Source of the DNA: Planctomycetaceae bacterium
GTDB lineage: Bacteria > Planctomycetota > Planctomycetia > Planctomycetales > Planctomycetaceae
Direction: 5' to 3'
DNA: 61,869 bases
Assembly (NCBI GenBank): GCA_021732415.1
Contig: JAKFVC010000035.1
Span: 1-61,869, forward strand
Shown: positions 44,896-53,604 of the stretch, one piece after another
Numbering within the stretch: the first letter of the stretch is position 1
Layout: each line of letters begins with the position of its first letter
Position numbers and translations under genes: made by a program
Notes under the pieces: model-generated
What the model was told of the DNA's origin: nothing
The model's input: the letters and a program-made list of their open reading frames with translations, nothing else
The model's database searches: none

Positions 44896-46023
44896 TCAGA
44901 CGCCCATCAGCGTCAGAAAATTGTTAAACAGATAACGGCTATCGTGCGGCCCTGCGGCGGCTTCGGGGTGGTATTGGACACTGAATGCTGGCACGTCCAG
45001 CAGCCGAATGCCCTCGACGGTCTGGTCATTCAGATTCAAGTGGGTGACTTCGACGTTCTTCGGCAGCGTCTCAGATCGCAGAGCGAAGCCGTGATTCTGA
45101 CTGGTGATTTCCACCCTGCCCGTCTGATGATTCAGCACCGGTTGATTGGCACCGCGGTGACCGAACTTCAGTTTGTAGATCTCGGCTCCCGCTGCCAGCC
45201 CGAGCAACTGGTGCCCGAGGCAAATGCCGAAGACGGGCGTTTTCCCCAACAACTCGCGGACAGTCGTGATGGCATAGTCCAGCGGCCGAGGATCGCCGGG
45301 GCCGTTCGAGAGGAAGACTCCGTCGGGTTTCAGCGCTAGGATCTCTTGCGAGGTCGCTGTCCCCGGAACGATGGTCACTTCGCAGCCGCTCTCCTGCAGG
45401 TGACGGGCAATGTTCAATTTCATGCCGTAGTCGATCGCGACGACATGCGGAGTCCGCGACAGTTTTCGTGCGGGGGCGTCGCCGGCCTTGGCCAGTTTGG
45501 ACAACCCTTCGGTCCAGCCGTAGCTCTTCTCTGGCAACACTTCGCGGATCAAATCGCGGCCGATCAGACCCGGGCACTCGCGAACTTTCTTGAGCAGTGA
45601 TTCGTTATCGATATCGACGTTAGAAATCAGCCCGGTCATGGCACCACGCGTCCGGAGGCGTCGCACCAGGGACCGGGTGTCGATCCCTTCAATTCCGACC
45701 ACGCCGTTGTCTCGCAAATAATCGTCCAGCGTTTGCGTCGAGCGATAGTTGCTGGGAGTACGGCAGAGTTCGCGCACCACGAAGCCTGATAGAGACAGCC
45801 CGCGGCTCTCGACATCTTCCAGATTGATGCCGTAGTTTCCGATCATCGGATAGGTCATCGTCACGATCTGTCCACAGTAGGACGGATCGGTCAGGATCTC
45901 CTGATACCCCGTGAGGCTGGTGTTAAAACAAACTTCTCCAAATACTTCGCCGGAGGCCCCGAATGCACGTCCGGTGTAAATTGTCCCGTCTTCCAGTACC
46001 AGCTTGGCGATTTTTTCAGTCAT
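44896..46023 (-). CDS. carA: Carbamoyl-phosphate synthase small (glutaminase) subunit
   Basis: 375 aa. Hydrolyses glutamine and channels ammonia to CarB for carbamoyl phosphate (arginine and pyrimidine synthesis). N-terminal FGEVCFNTSLTGYQEILTDP is the CarA signature; the class I amidotransferase triad is visible as GICLGHQ (Cys near 267) and QYHPEAAAGPHD near the end. Full length. carB is not in the window. Start ATG 46023. The upstream 590-nt gap contains a GGGACTTAT palindrome. Confidence 0.96.
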   Translation of the reverse strand: MTEKIAKLVLEDGTIYTGRAFGASGEVFGEVCFNTSLTGYQEILTDPSYCGQIVTMTYPMIGNYGINLEDVESRGLSLSGFVVRELCRTPSNYRSTQTLDDYLRDNGVVGIEGIDTRSLVRRLRTRGAMTGLISNVDIDNESLLKKVRECPGLIGRDLIREVLPEKSYGWTEGLSKLAKAGDAPARKLSRTPHVVAIDYGMKLNIARHLQESGCEVTIVPGTATSQEILALKPDGVFLSNGPGDPRPLDYAITTVRELLGKTPVFGICLGHQLLGLAAGAEIYKLKFGHRGANQPVLNHQTGRVEITSQNHGFALRSETLPKNVEVTHLNLNDQTVEGIRLLDVPAFSVQYHPEAAAGPHDSRYLFNNFLTLMGV

Positions 46024-46613
46024 TACTTGTCCGTGCCGTTGGTGTCGACGCTTCTCGACCGGGTCTCGCTGACATCAGGCAGGGAGACAGTCACGGAAGG
46101 AAGGATCAACAATTGGGTAAATGCACTGGCCGAAATTTTTAAGGCGGGGATCGGCCGCCGCAGCATTTCATGGGTATGCTTAACGACCAATCTGGGATTC
46201 CGGCGTGCGCGCAACGCCGCTCTCCTGCGATGCCGCCGACGGATTATATACCAGCCAGACGGGTGAATTTGAAGCGAACGTAACGATTTTCTGCCCGTAG
46301 TCCTATTGTCCGTGGACGAAATGCCAGGCATCCGACTCGGAGAGTCGGGCTACAAAGGCTTCTTGTCGGTTGCGATTCAGATATACTGACAGGATGGCAT
46401 TGGTTTGGAAACGCATGGGACTTATGGGACTGATGGGACACATGGGACTGATGGGATTCCAATTCGCCGCGAATCGGGGCGGGTTGTTGCGATCATTCCC
46501 ATAAGTCCCATTGGTCACATCCGTCTCATAAGTCCCATGAATTCTGCCCAAGCAAAATCCCACCAAATACACGGATGGCTGGCAAGTACCACGGATCGGG
46601 AAAGGAAAGCGAG
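46024..46613. repeat. Gap between divergent carA and ccsA-like genes with a GGGACTTAT palindrome
   Basis: Arms 46414-46461 and 46496-46539 (CATGGGACTTATGGGACTGA and complement) form an imperfect palindrome with internal word repetition. A CCCGACTC/GAGTCGGG unit lies near 46330. The carA promoter must be in 46024-46300; no clear box was found. Confidence 0.7.
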
Positions 46614-47507
46614 ATGAATTTCAGTCGCATCGGTGTCGGTTGCTTCCTGGCAACTTATGCCGTCGTGTTTTGCCTGGAATGGCTGCGGCTGGCTGGCCGG
46701 AGTCAGATCAACCGCGCCCTGATCCTGCTGGGCGGCGGTATTGGTCTCGCCACGCACACCGCTTATTTGGTCATCCGCTCCAACACGACTCAGCAACTGC
46801 CTCTGTTAAGTTCCTCCCAGGACTGGCTGCTGGTGCTGGCCTGGTTGGCGGTTGTCTCGTACATGTTTTTGACGGCCCTCGATCGCGATCTGGCGGTGGG
46901 AATCTTTCTCCTGCCGATTGTTTTGGTGCTGACCTCTTCGACCTATTTCGTCAGTGATACGACCAACCGAAGGCTCGATTCTCTCTACGGCTGGAAGATG
47001 TTGCATGCGGCCCTGCTGGTGTTGGGAATGCTGGGGGTCCTGGTTGGGTTTGTGCTCTCGATGATGTATCTCGTGCAGCAACGGCGACTGAAGCATCATC
47101 ACCTGACCCCCACCGGATTGGGGCTGCCGAATCTCGAAAAGCTGGCTCGGTTGAACCGCTGGGCCATCATGATTGCAGTCCCGCTGTTGACGGGAGGGAT
47201 GGGCATCGGTGTGGGCTTGGGACTCTACGCCAAATCCAATCAGGAATCGATTCCATTCAATGACCCGGTCATCATTGGCAGCACCATCGGCTGGCTGTTC
47301 ATGTTTGCCCTGTTTGTCTGGTTGATGACGACACCGCGCACGACGGGACGACAGGTCGCATCACTGACGTTGTGGGCCGCGGGATTTTTGATGTTTACGC
47401 TGATCGGTCTGCAGGTGGCGACCGGCAAGAAGATATTTGAATTGAAGACTTGGCACGTGCAGGCTCCTGTGCCGCAACACCTCTGGCTGGCGAGGCACGC
47501 TCGGTGA
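46614..47507 (+). CDS. CcsA/HemX-like membrane protein
   Basis: 297 aa from the ATG at 46614 (AAGGAAAG upstream). About eight hydrophobic helices, with the cytochrome-c assembly CcsA/CcmC-family pattern (YGWKMLHAALLVLGMLGVLVG in the middle; WLFMFALFVWL late). The gene immediately before hemA in many bacteria is HemX, a CcsA-family membrane protein thought to influence glutamyl-tRNA reductase; position and length fit HemX better than a full CcsA. The classic WWD segment for haem export is not evident. Its stop codon overlaps the hemA GTG by 4 nt, so expression is coupled. Confidence 0.8.
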   Translation: MNFSRIGVGCFLATYAVVFCLEWLRLAGRSQINRALILLGGGIGLATHTAYLVIRSNTTQQLPLLSSSQDWLLVLAWLAVVSYMFLTALDRDLAVGIFLLPIVLVLTSSTYFVSDTTNRRLDSLYGWKMLHAALLVLGMLGVLVGFVLSMMYLVQQRRLKHHHLTPTGLGLPNLEKLARLNRWAIMIAVPLLTGGMGIGVGLGLYAKSNQESIPFNDPVIIGSTIGWLFMFALFVWLMTTPRTTGRQVASLTLWAAGFLMFTLIGLQVATGKKIFELKTWHVQAPVPQHLWLARHAR

Positions 47508-48772
47508 ATTTGCAGTTGGTCACATGTAATCACCAGACTTCAGATCTGGCCGTTCGCGAGCGGTTGGCGTTCCAACCGCAGCGACTGGGCGAGGCTTACG
47601 AGACCCTGCGCGCCCGCTTTCCCGAATCGGAAATGATCGTCCTGTCGACCTGCAACCGCGTCGAACTCTATGCAGCCCATGAGGGAGCCGAACACGCCCC
47701 CGGTCATCGCGAATTGGCCGAATTCCTGGCGGAGTTTCACAAGGTTCCGTTGCAGGATTTTTACAGCGATCTCAAGGAGCACACCGGCCCGGAAGTGGTG
47801 CGGCATCTGTTTCAAGTCGCCGCCAGCCTCGACAGCATGGTGCTGGGTGAGCCGCAGATCGTGGCCCAGGTCCGCGATGCGTACCGTCAAGCACAGGAAA
47901 AAGATGCATCCGGCCCCATCACCAGTTCCCTCTTCGAGCGGGCGTTTAGCGTTTCGAAACGCATCCGCACTGAAACGCGTCTGGCGGAAGGCCGGGTCTC
48001 CATCGCCAGCGTGGCCGTCGGTGAGTTTGGTAAGAGTATTTTCGAACGGTTCGATGACAAGCGGGTGCTGATCATTGGTGCGGGACAAATGGCCGAGGAG
48101 ACTCTGCGATACCTCCACGACGAAGGGGCACGCGATATTCTGGTCGCCAACCGGACCTTTGATCGAGCCGAGAAACTCGCTGCCGAATGGGGCGGAAAGG
48201 CTGTTCCCTGGGATCAACTGGATCTGCATTTGGGCACGGCAGATATCATCGTCAGCACGACCGGGGCCAGCCTGGTCGATGCTCCGCGGTTTCGCAAGAT
48301 TCGTCAGAAATACGGTGAGAAAACGACGTTCATTCTCGATCTGGGAGCCCCCCGGGATTTCGCACCGGAAGTCCGCAAGATCGACGACAACGTCTTCTTG
48401 TTCTGCATCGACGACCTGCAGGAGATCTGTGACAAGAACCGCAAACTCCGGCAGAAAGAGGTCGAGAAGGCCGTCACGATCATCGATCAGGAAACCGAAT
48501 CGTTCATGAAAGACCTGTCGCACCGCGCGACGGGCCCCATCGTGAAACGCCTGCGAGAACAATGGCGGGACGTCGTCGACGCCGAGACCGTGCGGCTCTT
48601 CAACAAGCTACCGCACCTGGAACGCGACCGTGTGGAAATCGAAAAGATGATCGAGCGGATGGTCAACAAGCTGTTGCATCCGCCGCTGGAAGTCTTGCGC
48701 GACGAATCTCGCGAAGGTTCACCGCACGGGTTGCTCGATGCGCTGAAGCGGTTGTTTCGGATCGGTGATTAG
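47504..48772 (+). CDS. hemA: Glutamyl-tRNA reductase
   Basis: 422 aa from a GTG start overlapping the upstream stop (GTGA). Catalyses NADPH-dependent reduction of Glu-tRNA to glutamate-1-semialdehyde, the first step of C5 haem synthesis. STCNRVELYA holds the catalytic Cys50; SLDSMVLGEPQIVAQV and the NADPH loop IIGAGQMAEE follow, and a C-terminal dimerisation helix completes it. An in-frame ATG 54 nt earlier lies inside the upstream gene and is unlikely. It ends just before a composite palindrome (48785-49129). Confidence 0.95.
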   Translation: MNLQLVTCNHQTSDLAVRERLAFQPQRLGEAYETLRARFPESEMIVLSTCNRVELYAAHEGAEHAPGHRELAEFLAEFHKVPLQDFYSDLKEHTGPEVVRHLFQVAASLDSMVLGEPQIVAQVRDAYRQAQEKDASGPITSSLFERAFSVSKRIRTETRLAEGRVSIASVAVGEFGKSIFERFDDKRVLIIGAGQMAEETLRYLHDEGARDILVANRTFDRAEKLAAEWGGKAVPWDQLDLHLGTADIIVSTTGASLVDAPRFRKIRQKYGEKTTFILDLGAPRDFAPEVRKIDDNVFLFCIDDLQEICDKNRKLRQKEVEKAVTIIDQETESFMKDLSHRATGPIVKRLREQWRDVVDAETVRLFNKLPHLERDRVEIEKMIERMVNKLLHPPLEVLRDESREGSPHGLLDALKRLFRIGD

Positions 48773-48784
48773 AGAAGCCGCATC

Positions 48785-49129
48785 GTGGGACGGGTCTCCG
48801 ACCCGTCTGAGCCCGTAGCAATCGATCTTACAGTGACCAACCCCTCGCGAATTTGGCGGAGCATACGACTCGCATCAATCAATACGGCCTGTTATCTCAG
48901 GAAACTCAGGATTTCGGGTGCCACTGGCTGTGCCAGTGCTTTGCCGGATCGAGTGTCGCAAGGCCACCGGCACTGGCATAGCCAGTGGCACCCAACCGCA
49001 GGTTTCAGGGTTGTCAAACACTTGGCTTTATTGATTGATGCCGGCGGTGCGCTGCGCGAAGCTCGCTAGGCTTTTATGGTGTGTTATGTCGCTGGTTACG
49101 GGCTCAGACGGGTCGGAGACCCGTCCCAC
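48785..49129. repeat. Composite giant inverted repeat, copy 3 (largest, with extra nested arms)
   Basis: Four nested complementary pairs: outer GTGGGACGGGTCTCCGACCC...GAGCCCGTAGC with its complement; CCTCGCGAATTTGGCGGAGC with GTGCGCTGCGCGAAGCTCGC; CATCAATCAATA with TTATTGATTGATG; and the innermost CACTGGCTGTGCCAGTG word with CACTGGCATAGCCAGTG. About 345 bp between convergent hemA and the secreted-protein gene. No ORF. Confidence 0.8.
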
Positions 49130-49138
49130 GACATACCA

Positions 49139-50740
49139 TCAATTCGGCAACTGGAGTCCCGAATCTGCCGTCGTCTCCACATCCAAGATCCGTGCGGACG
49201 GTCTCGAGAGATCGATCAGCAACGGCTCCGTGGTATCCAGACGTTGCACGTTCCCGGCGCTATCGCGGGCTTCGATCCGGAAGAAGATGCGGGGAGCGAT
49301 TCCTGCCGCCATCGTCCAGACGTGGCTGCCCGTGTTGTCCAGGCCGCCGGCGATCGGCTGCCACGGACCGTTGGTGCTGGCTCCGTACCAGAGAGAAATT
49401 GGCCGTTCGGCCAGGTTCTCGTCTTGCACCATCCAGCGAATCAGCAGCTTGTTGAGAGACTGTCCGCGACCTTGTTCGACCGGCAGCAGTTGCACCCGCG
49501 GGGCCGTTTCGTCGACATTGACGACGATGCTGGGCCGCTCGCCCGGTTGGGGCGGATCGGCCGCCAATCCCACGCCGCTGCGAACGATCAGCGTGAAGCC
49601 GTAAGCGCCTTCTCGAGGAACACTCACGATGAACGGGCTGCGTTTGTCGGCGTCTTCGCCGTAACGATACCAACTGGCTCCGTTGTCCTGCGTGATAAAC
49701 AGCTCGACACTGCTGATACCGGAGGGGCCGACCTCTTCAATCCGGTAGCCAATCTGGAACTGGCGTTGATTGACAACTCGTGCCGCACCATCCCGCCGAG
49801 GAGTCTGACCGAATGATGTCTCCTGGCTGCGGAAGCCGGGGATGCCCGCCCCCTGCTGCATCGAAGCGAAGCCGCTCAGCGGACGCTGGCCCTGATCCCG
49901 TGCAGCGAGTTCCTGCCGGCCGCTGGGGAAGTCCGAGAACCCTCCCGGTTGGTCCCACGAGTCTCGATTCAATGTTTCCTGTTCGGCTGCGGGAATTTGC
50001 CCGCGGGGCTTGGTGGCTGCCTGAGTATCCGGCGGCAAGTCGTTACCGGCGACTGGATCACGGAAGTCGGGACCCGTCCGCCCGTTGCCGCTGCCTGGTG
50101 CAATCTGGACCTTTGTTTCGGCCTGGCCCATATTTCCGGCGAGATCGGCGACCGCTCCCCGCACGGCGACCATGCCACCCTGCGGAACGTTCCATTCCGT
50201 CGAATCGGCGGCCTTGGGAACGACCGGGACAGTCTGCCAATTGGTTCCGCCTGCCTGTACGTATTCCAGTCTCAACTTGGATGCATCGAGATGTTCATCC
50301 CGAGCATTCCACGAGAGTTGAACGCGACCCGGCGCGACTTGCCGCAGGTTGAGCGATAGTTGCGGAGACGTAGTGTCGACGATGACCTGTAATCCAGGAT
50401 GCACGGCTTCTTCAGCGGGATGCAATTGATTACGGCCGTCCAAAGTTCGTACGCAGAACCAGTACTCGCCTTCACTGGGGGCCTGGAAATTGAACTTGCC
50501 CGGCTGCGGAGGCACGGCCTGGCTGGGCTGCCACCGAATCCCCAGATCGGTCGAAACGTAGAGCCGGATTTCACGAGCGCCGAGTTTCTGCATCTCGTCG
50601 GCATCGAAATGATAGGGGATGCGGAACCGGGGTTTGTTGGAATAAACCGGCTTCGAGGCTGGTGGCGCTGCATGCGCGACCGAACCAACCCCGTAGGTCA
50701 CCAGGGCCAGGCAAATCCATTTGAGGTGTCGCATCGGCAT
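49139..50740 (-). CDS. Secreted protein with repeated beta-sandwich-like modules
   Basis: 533 aa from the ATG at 50740 (GGAGG about 7 nt upstream; another ATG two codons in). Residues 1-24 are a signal peptide (ending VAHAA). Two sets of Ig/fibronectin-like modules are separated by a Gln/Gly/Pro-rich linker (about 225-310). Both halves share the pattern of a strand ending in an Asp-x-Gly-x-x-Trp turn (STDLGIRWQPS; TQDNGASWYRYG), then GEYWFCVRTLDG or GAYGFTLIVRSG, then VDTTSPQ or VDETAPR. I recognise no enzyme motif. Probably a cell-surface or periplasmic structural or binding protein; function unknown. Confidence 0.7.
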   Translation of the reverse strand: MPMRHLKWICLALVTYGVGSVAHAAPPASKPVYSNKPRFRIPYHFDADEMQKLGAREIRLYVSTDLGIRWQPSQAVPPQPGKFNFQAPSEGEYWFCVRTLDGRNQLHPAEEAVHPGLQVIVDTTSPQLSLNLRQVAPGRVQLSWNARDEHLDASKLRLEYVQAGGTNWQTVPVVPKAADSTEWNVPQGGMVAVRGAVADLAGNMGQAETKVQIAPGSGNGRTGPDFRDPVAGNDLPPDTQAATKPRGQIPAAEQETLNRDSWDQPGGFSDFPSGRQELAARDQGQRPLSGFASMQQGAGIPGFRSQETSFGQTPRRDGAARVVNQRQFQIGYRIEEVGPSGISSVELFITQDNGASWYRYGEDADKRSPFIVSVPREGAYGFTLIVRSGVGLAADPPQPGERPSIVVNVDETAPRVQLLPVEQGRGQSLNKLLIRWMVQDENLAERPISLWYGASTNGPWQPIAGGLDNTGSHVWTMAAGIAPRIFFRIEARDSAGNVQRLDTTEPLLIDLSRPSARILDVETTADSGLQLPN

Positions 50741-51051
50741 CGCTCCCTCCTGCGAGTATCCCTGATCACCGTGGTCACAGTTGTGGTGCGACCGCCAGCT
50801 TCGATTCGCGCACGTACAGCGAACCACAGAGACACTCTTCGCTCTCCTTTCGTCGGTATCGTCCTGAGCAAAGGAAGTGCTTCAGTCGAATACCACGATG
50901 GCGTTGAGTTTTCCGAAGGGAAGGAACAGTCTTGATAAACCAGAGAATCCGGGTAGGAAAGGCGAGCATCCCGTAGGTCAGGCTGTGCCTGACGAATTGC
51001 GGGTTCCGCCCGATGATCGCCATCGTCAGGCACAGCCTGACCTACGACGAA
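50741..51051. repeat. Gap with perfect palindrome 50972-51046
   Basis: CGTAGGTCAGGCTGTGCCTG (50972-50995 arm) is perfectly complementary to 51023-51046. The eda stop codon (51052) follows 6 nt later. The rest of the gap is AT-balanced with no gene. Confidence 0.75.
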
Positions 51052-51699
51052 TTACTTCCCGCGTGCCTTCTTCACTGCGGCGACATACTGTTCCGCTAGT
51101 GACTTGATGCGGCCGACATCGCCGGTGTCGACGGCCTTCTTTTCAACCAGTGCGCTTCCCAGACCGACGGCACAAGCGCCGGCTTTGAAAAAGGCGTCGA
51201 TCGTTGTGAGGTCGACTCCACCGGTCGGCAAGAGTCGAATCTGCGGGAGCGGACCGTGGACCGCTTTCAGGTAGTTCGGCCCGCCGACATCGGCCGGGAA
51301 CACCTTGACGATATCCGCGCCGGCTTCCCAGGCGGTCAGGATTTCGGTCGGCGTAAACGCACCCGGCAGGCACAACTTGTCGTAGCGTTTGCAGAGCTGG
51401 ATGACTTCCGTGTTGACGGTCGGAGACACGATGAATTCGGCGCCGGCCAGGATCGCCGCGCGTGCCGTTTCGGTATCCAGCACGGTGCCGGCTCCCAGCA
51501 GAACGTTCTTCCCGAGTTCCTTTTTGACAGCCGAAATGATCTCCAGCACATTCGGTACGGTGAAGGTCACTTCGAGCACATCGACGCCACCCTCATAGAG
51601 AGCCCGCGCGACGTTGACGATCTGCTCACTGGAGGAGGCCCGAATGATGGCCACCATGCCGCAATCCAAGACGCGCTGTAAATCAACATGCTTGCTCAT
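51052..51699 (-). CDS. eda: 2-dehydro-3-deoxyphosphogluconate (KDPG) aldolase
   Basis: 215 aa from the ATG at 51699. Class I TIM-barrel aldolase that splits KDPG to pyruvate and glyceraldehyde-3-phosphate. GMVAIIRA, VLEVTFTVPN with its conserved Glu, GAGTVLD, and the Schiff-base lysine in ADIVKVFPAD are present, with the phosphate loop PTGGVD after it. Length and order are typical. An edd partner is not in the window, so a related KDPGal aldolase cannot be excluded. It is divergently arranged with the GntR gene across about 250 nt. Confidence 0.9.
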   Translation of the reverse strand: MSKHVDLQRVLDCGMVAIIRASSSEQIVNVARALYEGGVDVLEVTFTVPNVLEIISAVKKELGKNVLLGAGTVLDTETARAAILAGAEFIVSPTVNTEVIQLCKRYDKLCLPGAFTPTEILTAWEAGADIVKVFPADVGGPNYLKAVHGPLPQIRLLPTGGVDLTTIDAFFKAGACAVGLGSALVEKKAVDTGDVGRIKSLAEQYVAAVKKARGK

Positions 51700-51893
51700 T
51701 GTGTCTCTGGCTGTCTCGCAAAAAAGTGCTGGAAGTTTGGCAATTCGCACGGGGCGGCGATGCCCAATGTGGGGTGTCATCATAGCCAAATTGGATCTGA
51801 GGTAACACTTTGAGACAGCACCCAAGGGCTGTTTGGGTGAAATCTAGTGGTGCCGTCGATTTTCTAGACAATTCTGTTGATCACCCCGATCAA

Positions 51894-51916
51894 CCGTATT
51901 ACAGTACCGATACAGT
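51894..51916. promoter_or_regulatory. Candidate operator: tandem ACCGTATACAGT / ACCGATACAGT
   Basis: Two near-identical words sit head to tail 37-59 nt before the GntR ATG. A separate perfect 6-bp inverted repeat, TTGATC-ACCCC-GATCAA, lies at 51878-51894. Either could be the autoregulatory site of the YtrA-type repressor; neither has been matched to a known site. Confidence 0.3.
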
Positions 51917-51952
51917 GACACGGTTGCCGCAGTCGCAGGTGGGGGCTTAACT

Positions 51953-52330
51953 ATGCAATTTCGGCTGGATGCCAGTGACGGAGTTCCGATCTATCTGCAG
52001 TTGATGCAGCAGATCAAGTACTTCATTGCCACGGGGCGCTTGTCTGCCGGTGAGCAACTTCCATCGGTCCGCAAGCTGTCCGAACAACTCGTCGTGAATC
52101 CCAATACCGTGGCCCGCGCCTATCGCGAATTGGAACAAGTGGGAGTTCTCGCCACTCGTCCGGGGGCCGGCGTGTTTGTCTCGCCTACGGCTTCGCCGCT
52201 CGCCAAACGCGAACAACATCTGTTGCTTATTGAGAAGATCGATGCGGTGCTCGTCGAGGCTAAGCATCTCGACGTGAACACCGAGGGTGTCGTGCAATTG
52301 GTGCGGCAGCGGGCTCGCATCGTTCCCTGA
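51953..52330 (+). CDS. GntR-family transcriptional regulator, YtrA subfamily
   Basis: 125 aa. N-terminal winged helix-turn-helix (PIYLQLMQQIKYFIATGRLS, then LPSVRKLSEQL and VARAYRELEQ) of the GntR type, with only a short C-terminal tail, which defines the YtrA subfamily. These usually repress an adjacent ABC transporter operon. Here an ABC ATPase begins 32 nt after its stop and a membrane subunit follows, matching that arrangement. Inducers of such systems are often cell-envelope antibiotics, but that is only family knowledge. Confidence 0.9.
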   Translation: MQFRLDASDGVPIYLQLMQQIKYFIATGRLSAGEQLPSVRKLSEQLVVNPNTVARAYRELEQVGVLATRPGAGVFVSPTASPLAKREQHLLLIEKIDAVLVEAKHLDVNTEGVVQLVRQRARIVP

Positions 52331-52362
52331 ATTACCGCCTTATGTCCTGTTAAGGGTGTATC

Positions 52363-53247
52363 ATGTCTCAACCCGTGGTCACAATTCGCGAGCTCAGCCG
52401 CCGATTTGGTTCTCGGATGGCACTCGACCGTATCAACCTGACGATCCCCCAGGGGACGGTCTACGGACTGGTCGGCGGCAACGGTGCGGGCAAAACGACG
52501 CTCATCAAGCATATCCTGGGACTATTGCACGCCGAAGAGGGGATGGTGCAAGTCTTCGGATACAACCCCGTGGTCGATCCCCCGGCTGTGCTCAGCCGGA
52601 TTGGGTACTTGTCGGAAGACCGCGATATCGCCGGCTGGATGCGCGTGGATGAATTGCTGAATTACACGCGTGCCTTCTTTCCCGACTGGGACTCCGTCTT
52701 CGCGAACGAACTCCTGGATACGTTTGAACTGTCGGCGAATCAGAAAGTGAAAACGTTGTCGCGCGGGCAGTTGGCTCGAGTGGGATTGCTGACCGCACTG
52801 GCGCATCGTCCCGCCTTGTTGCTCTTGGATGAACCGTCGTCGGGCCTCGACCCTGTGGTGAGAAAAGATATCCTGGGGGCCATTATTCGGACGGTTGCTG
52901 ATGAAGGGCGAACGGTGCTGTTTTCATCACATCTGCTGGATGAAGTCGAGCGGGTTGCTGATCAGGTCGCCATGTTGTCCAACGGCCGGCTGGTGCTGAA
53001 TGATTCGCTGGAAAATATCAAATCCCGCCAGCGGGTTGTCACCGTGCGGTTCCTGCACGAAATCTCGCACAAGCCGCTGATTCCGGGATTGATCAACCTG
53101 GATGGATCGGCCGCGGAGTGGAAGTATCTGTGCCCCGAGGGAACGGCTCGCTTGCGGGAAACGGCGGCGAGTATCGGGGCGGAGATTCTGGAAGAGACGA
53201 TTCCGAGTCTCGATGAGATTTTTGAGGGACATAGTCGGCGACCATGA
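52363..53247 (+). CDS. ABC transporter ATP-binding protein
   Basis: 294 aa. Walker A GGNGAGKTT (38-46), Walker B ALLLLDEPSSGLDP near 152-165 and an H-loop histidine in FSSHLLDEVE are present. The signature reads LSRGQ instead of LSGGQ, which occurs in some YtrB-like transporters. The C-terminal part after about 230 is a short accessory domain. Second gene of the GntR operon; the membrane subunit at 53605 is its likely partner. Direction (import or export) is unknown, export more likely. Confidence 0.9.
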   Translation: MSQPVVTIRELSRRFGSRMALDRINLTIPQGTVYGLVGGNGAGKTTLIKHILGLLHAEEGMVQVFGYNPVVDPPAVLSRIGYLSEDRDIAGWMRVDELLNYTRAFFPDWDSVFANELLDTFELSANQKVKTLSRGQLARVGLLTALAHRPALLLLDEPSSGLDPVVRKDILGAIIRTVADEGRTVLFSSHLLDEVERVADQVAMLSNGRLVLNDSLENIKSRQRVVTVRFLHEISHKPLIPGLINLDGSAAEWKYLCPEGTARLRETAASIGAEILEETIPSLDEIFEGHSRRP

Positions 53248-53313
53248 ATGCACATGAGTGTGGTTACTGCAATCGACTCAATGCATCGGTCAAATGCTGA
53301 ATAAATGAGGGAA

Positions 53314-53487
53314 TTTGCTCCCCTCGCCCTGGTACTCCGGGGCTGGGGGTGAGGGGCTCGATCAACCAGCGACGCGGCGTTCAGAATTTCCAAGGCAAAC
53401 ACAACTTTGAACATTCAATCGAATGACGCTCGGAAAGCCCCTCACCCCCGACACCTCTCCCCGGAGTACCAGGGCGAGGGGAGCAAA
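53314..53487. repeat. Long palindrome inside the ABC transporter operon (CTCCCCTCGCCCTGG family)
   Basis: TTTGCTCCCCTCGCCCTGGT (arm about 53314-53358) pairs with 53436-53487. It separates the ATPase stop (53247) from the permease start (53605). Another copy is cut off at the window end (61836-61869). Confidence 0.8.
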
Positions 53488-53604
53488 ATCCCATCATATT
53501 TTCAGTGATTTCCTCAGTTTTGCTGGTGGTGTAAATACCAATGGAAGTGTGGCTACGCGTCAATGATCGCGTTGTAATATCGTGTCAGTTCAAAGGACAT
53601 CAAT

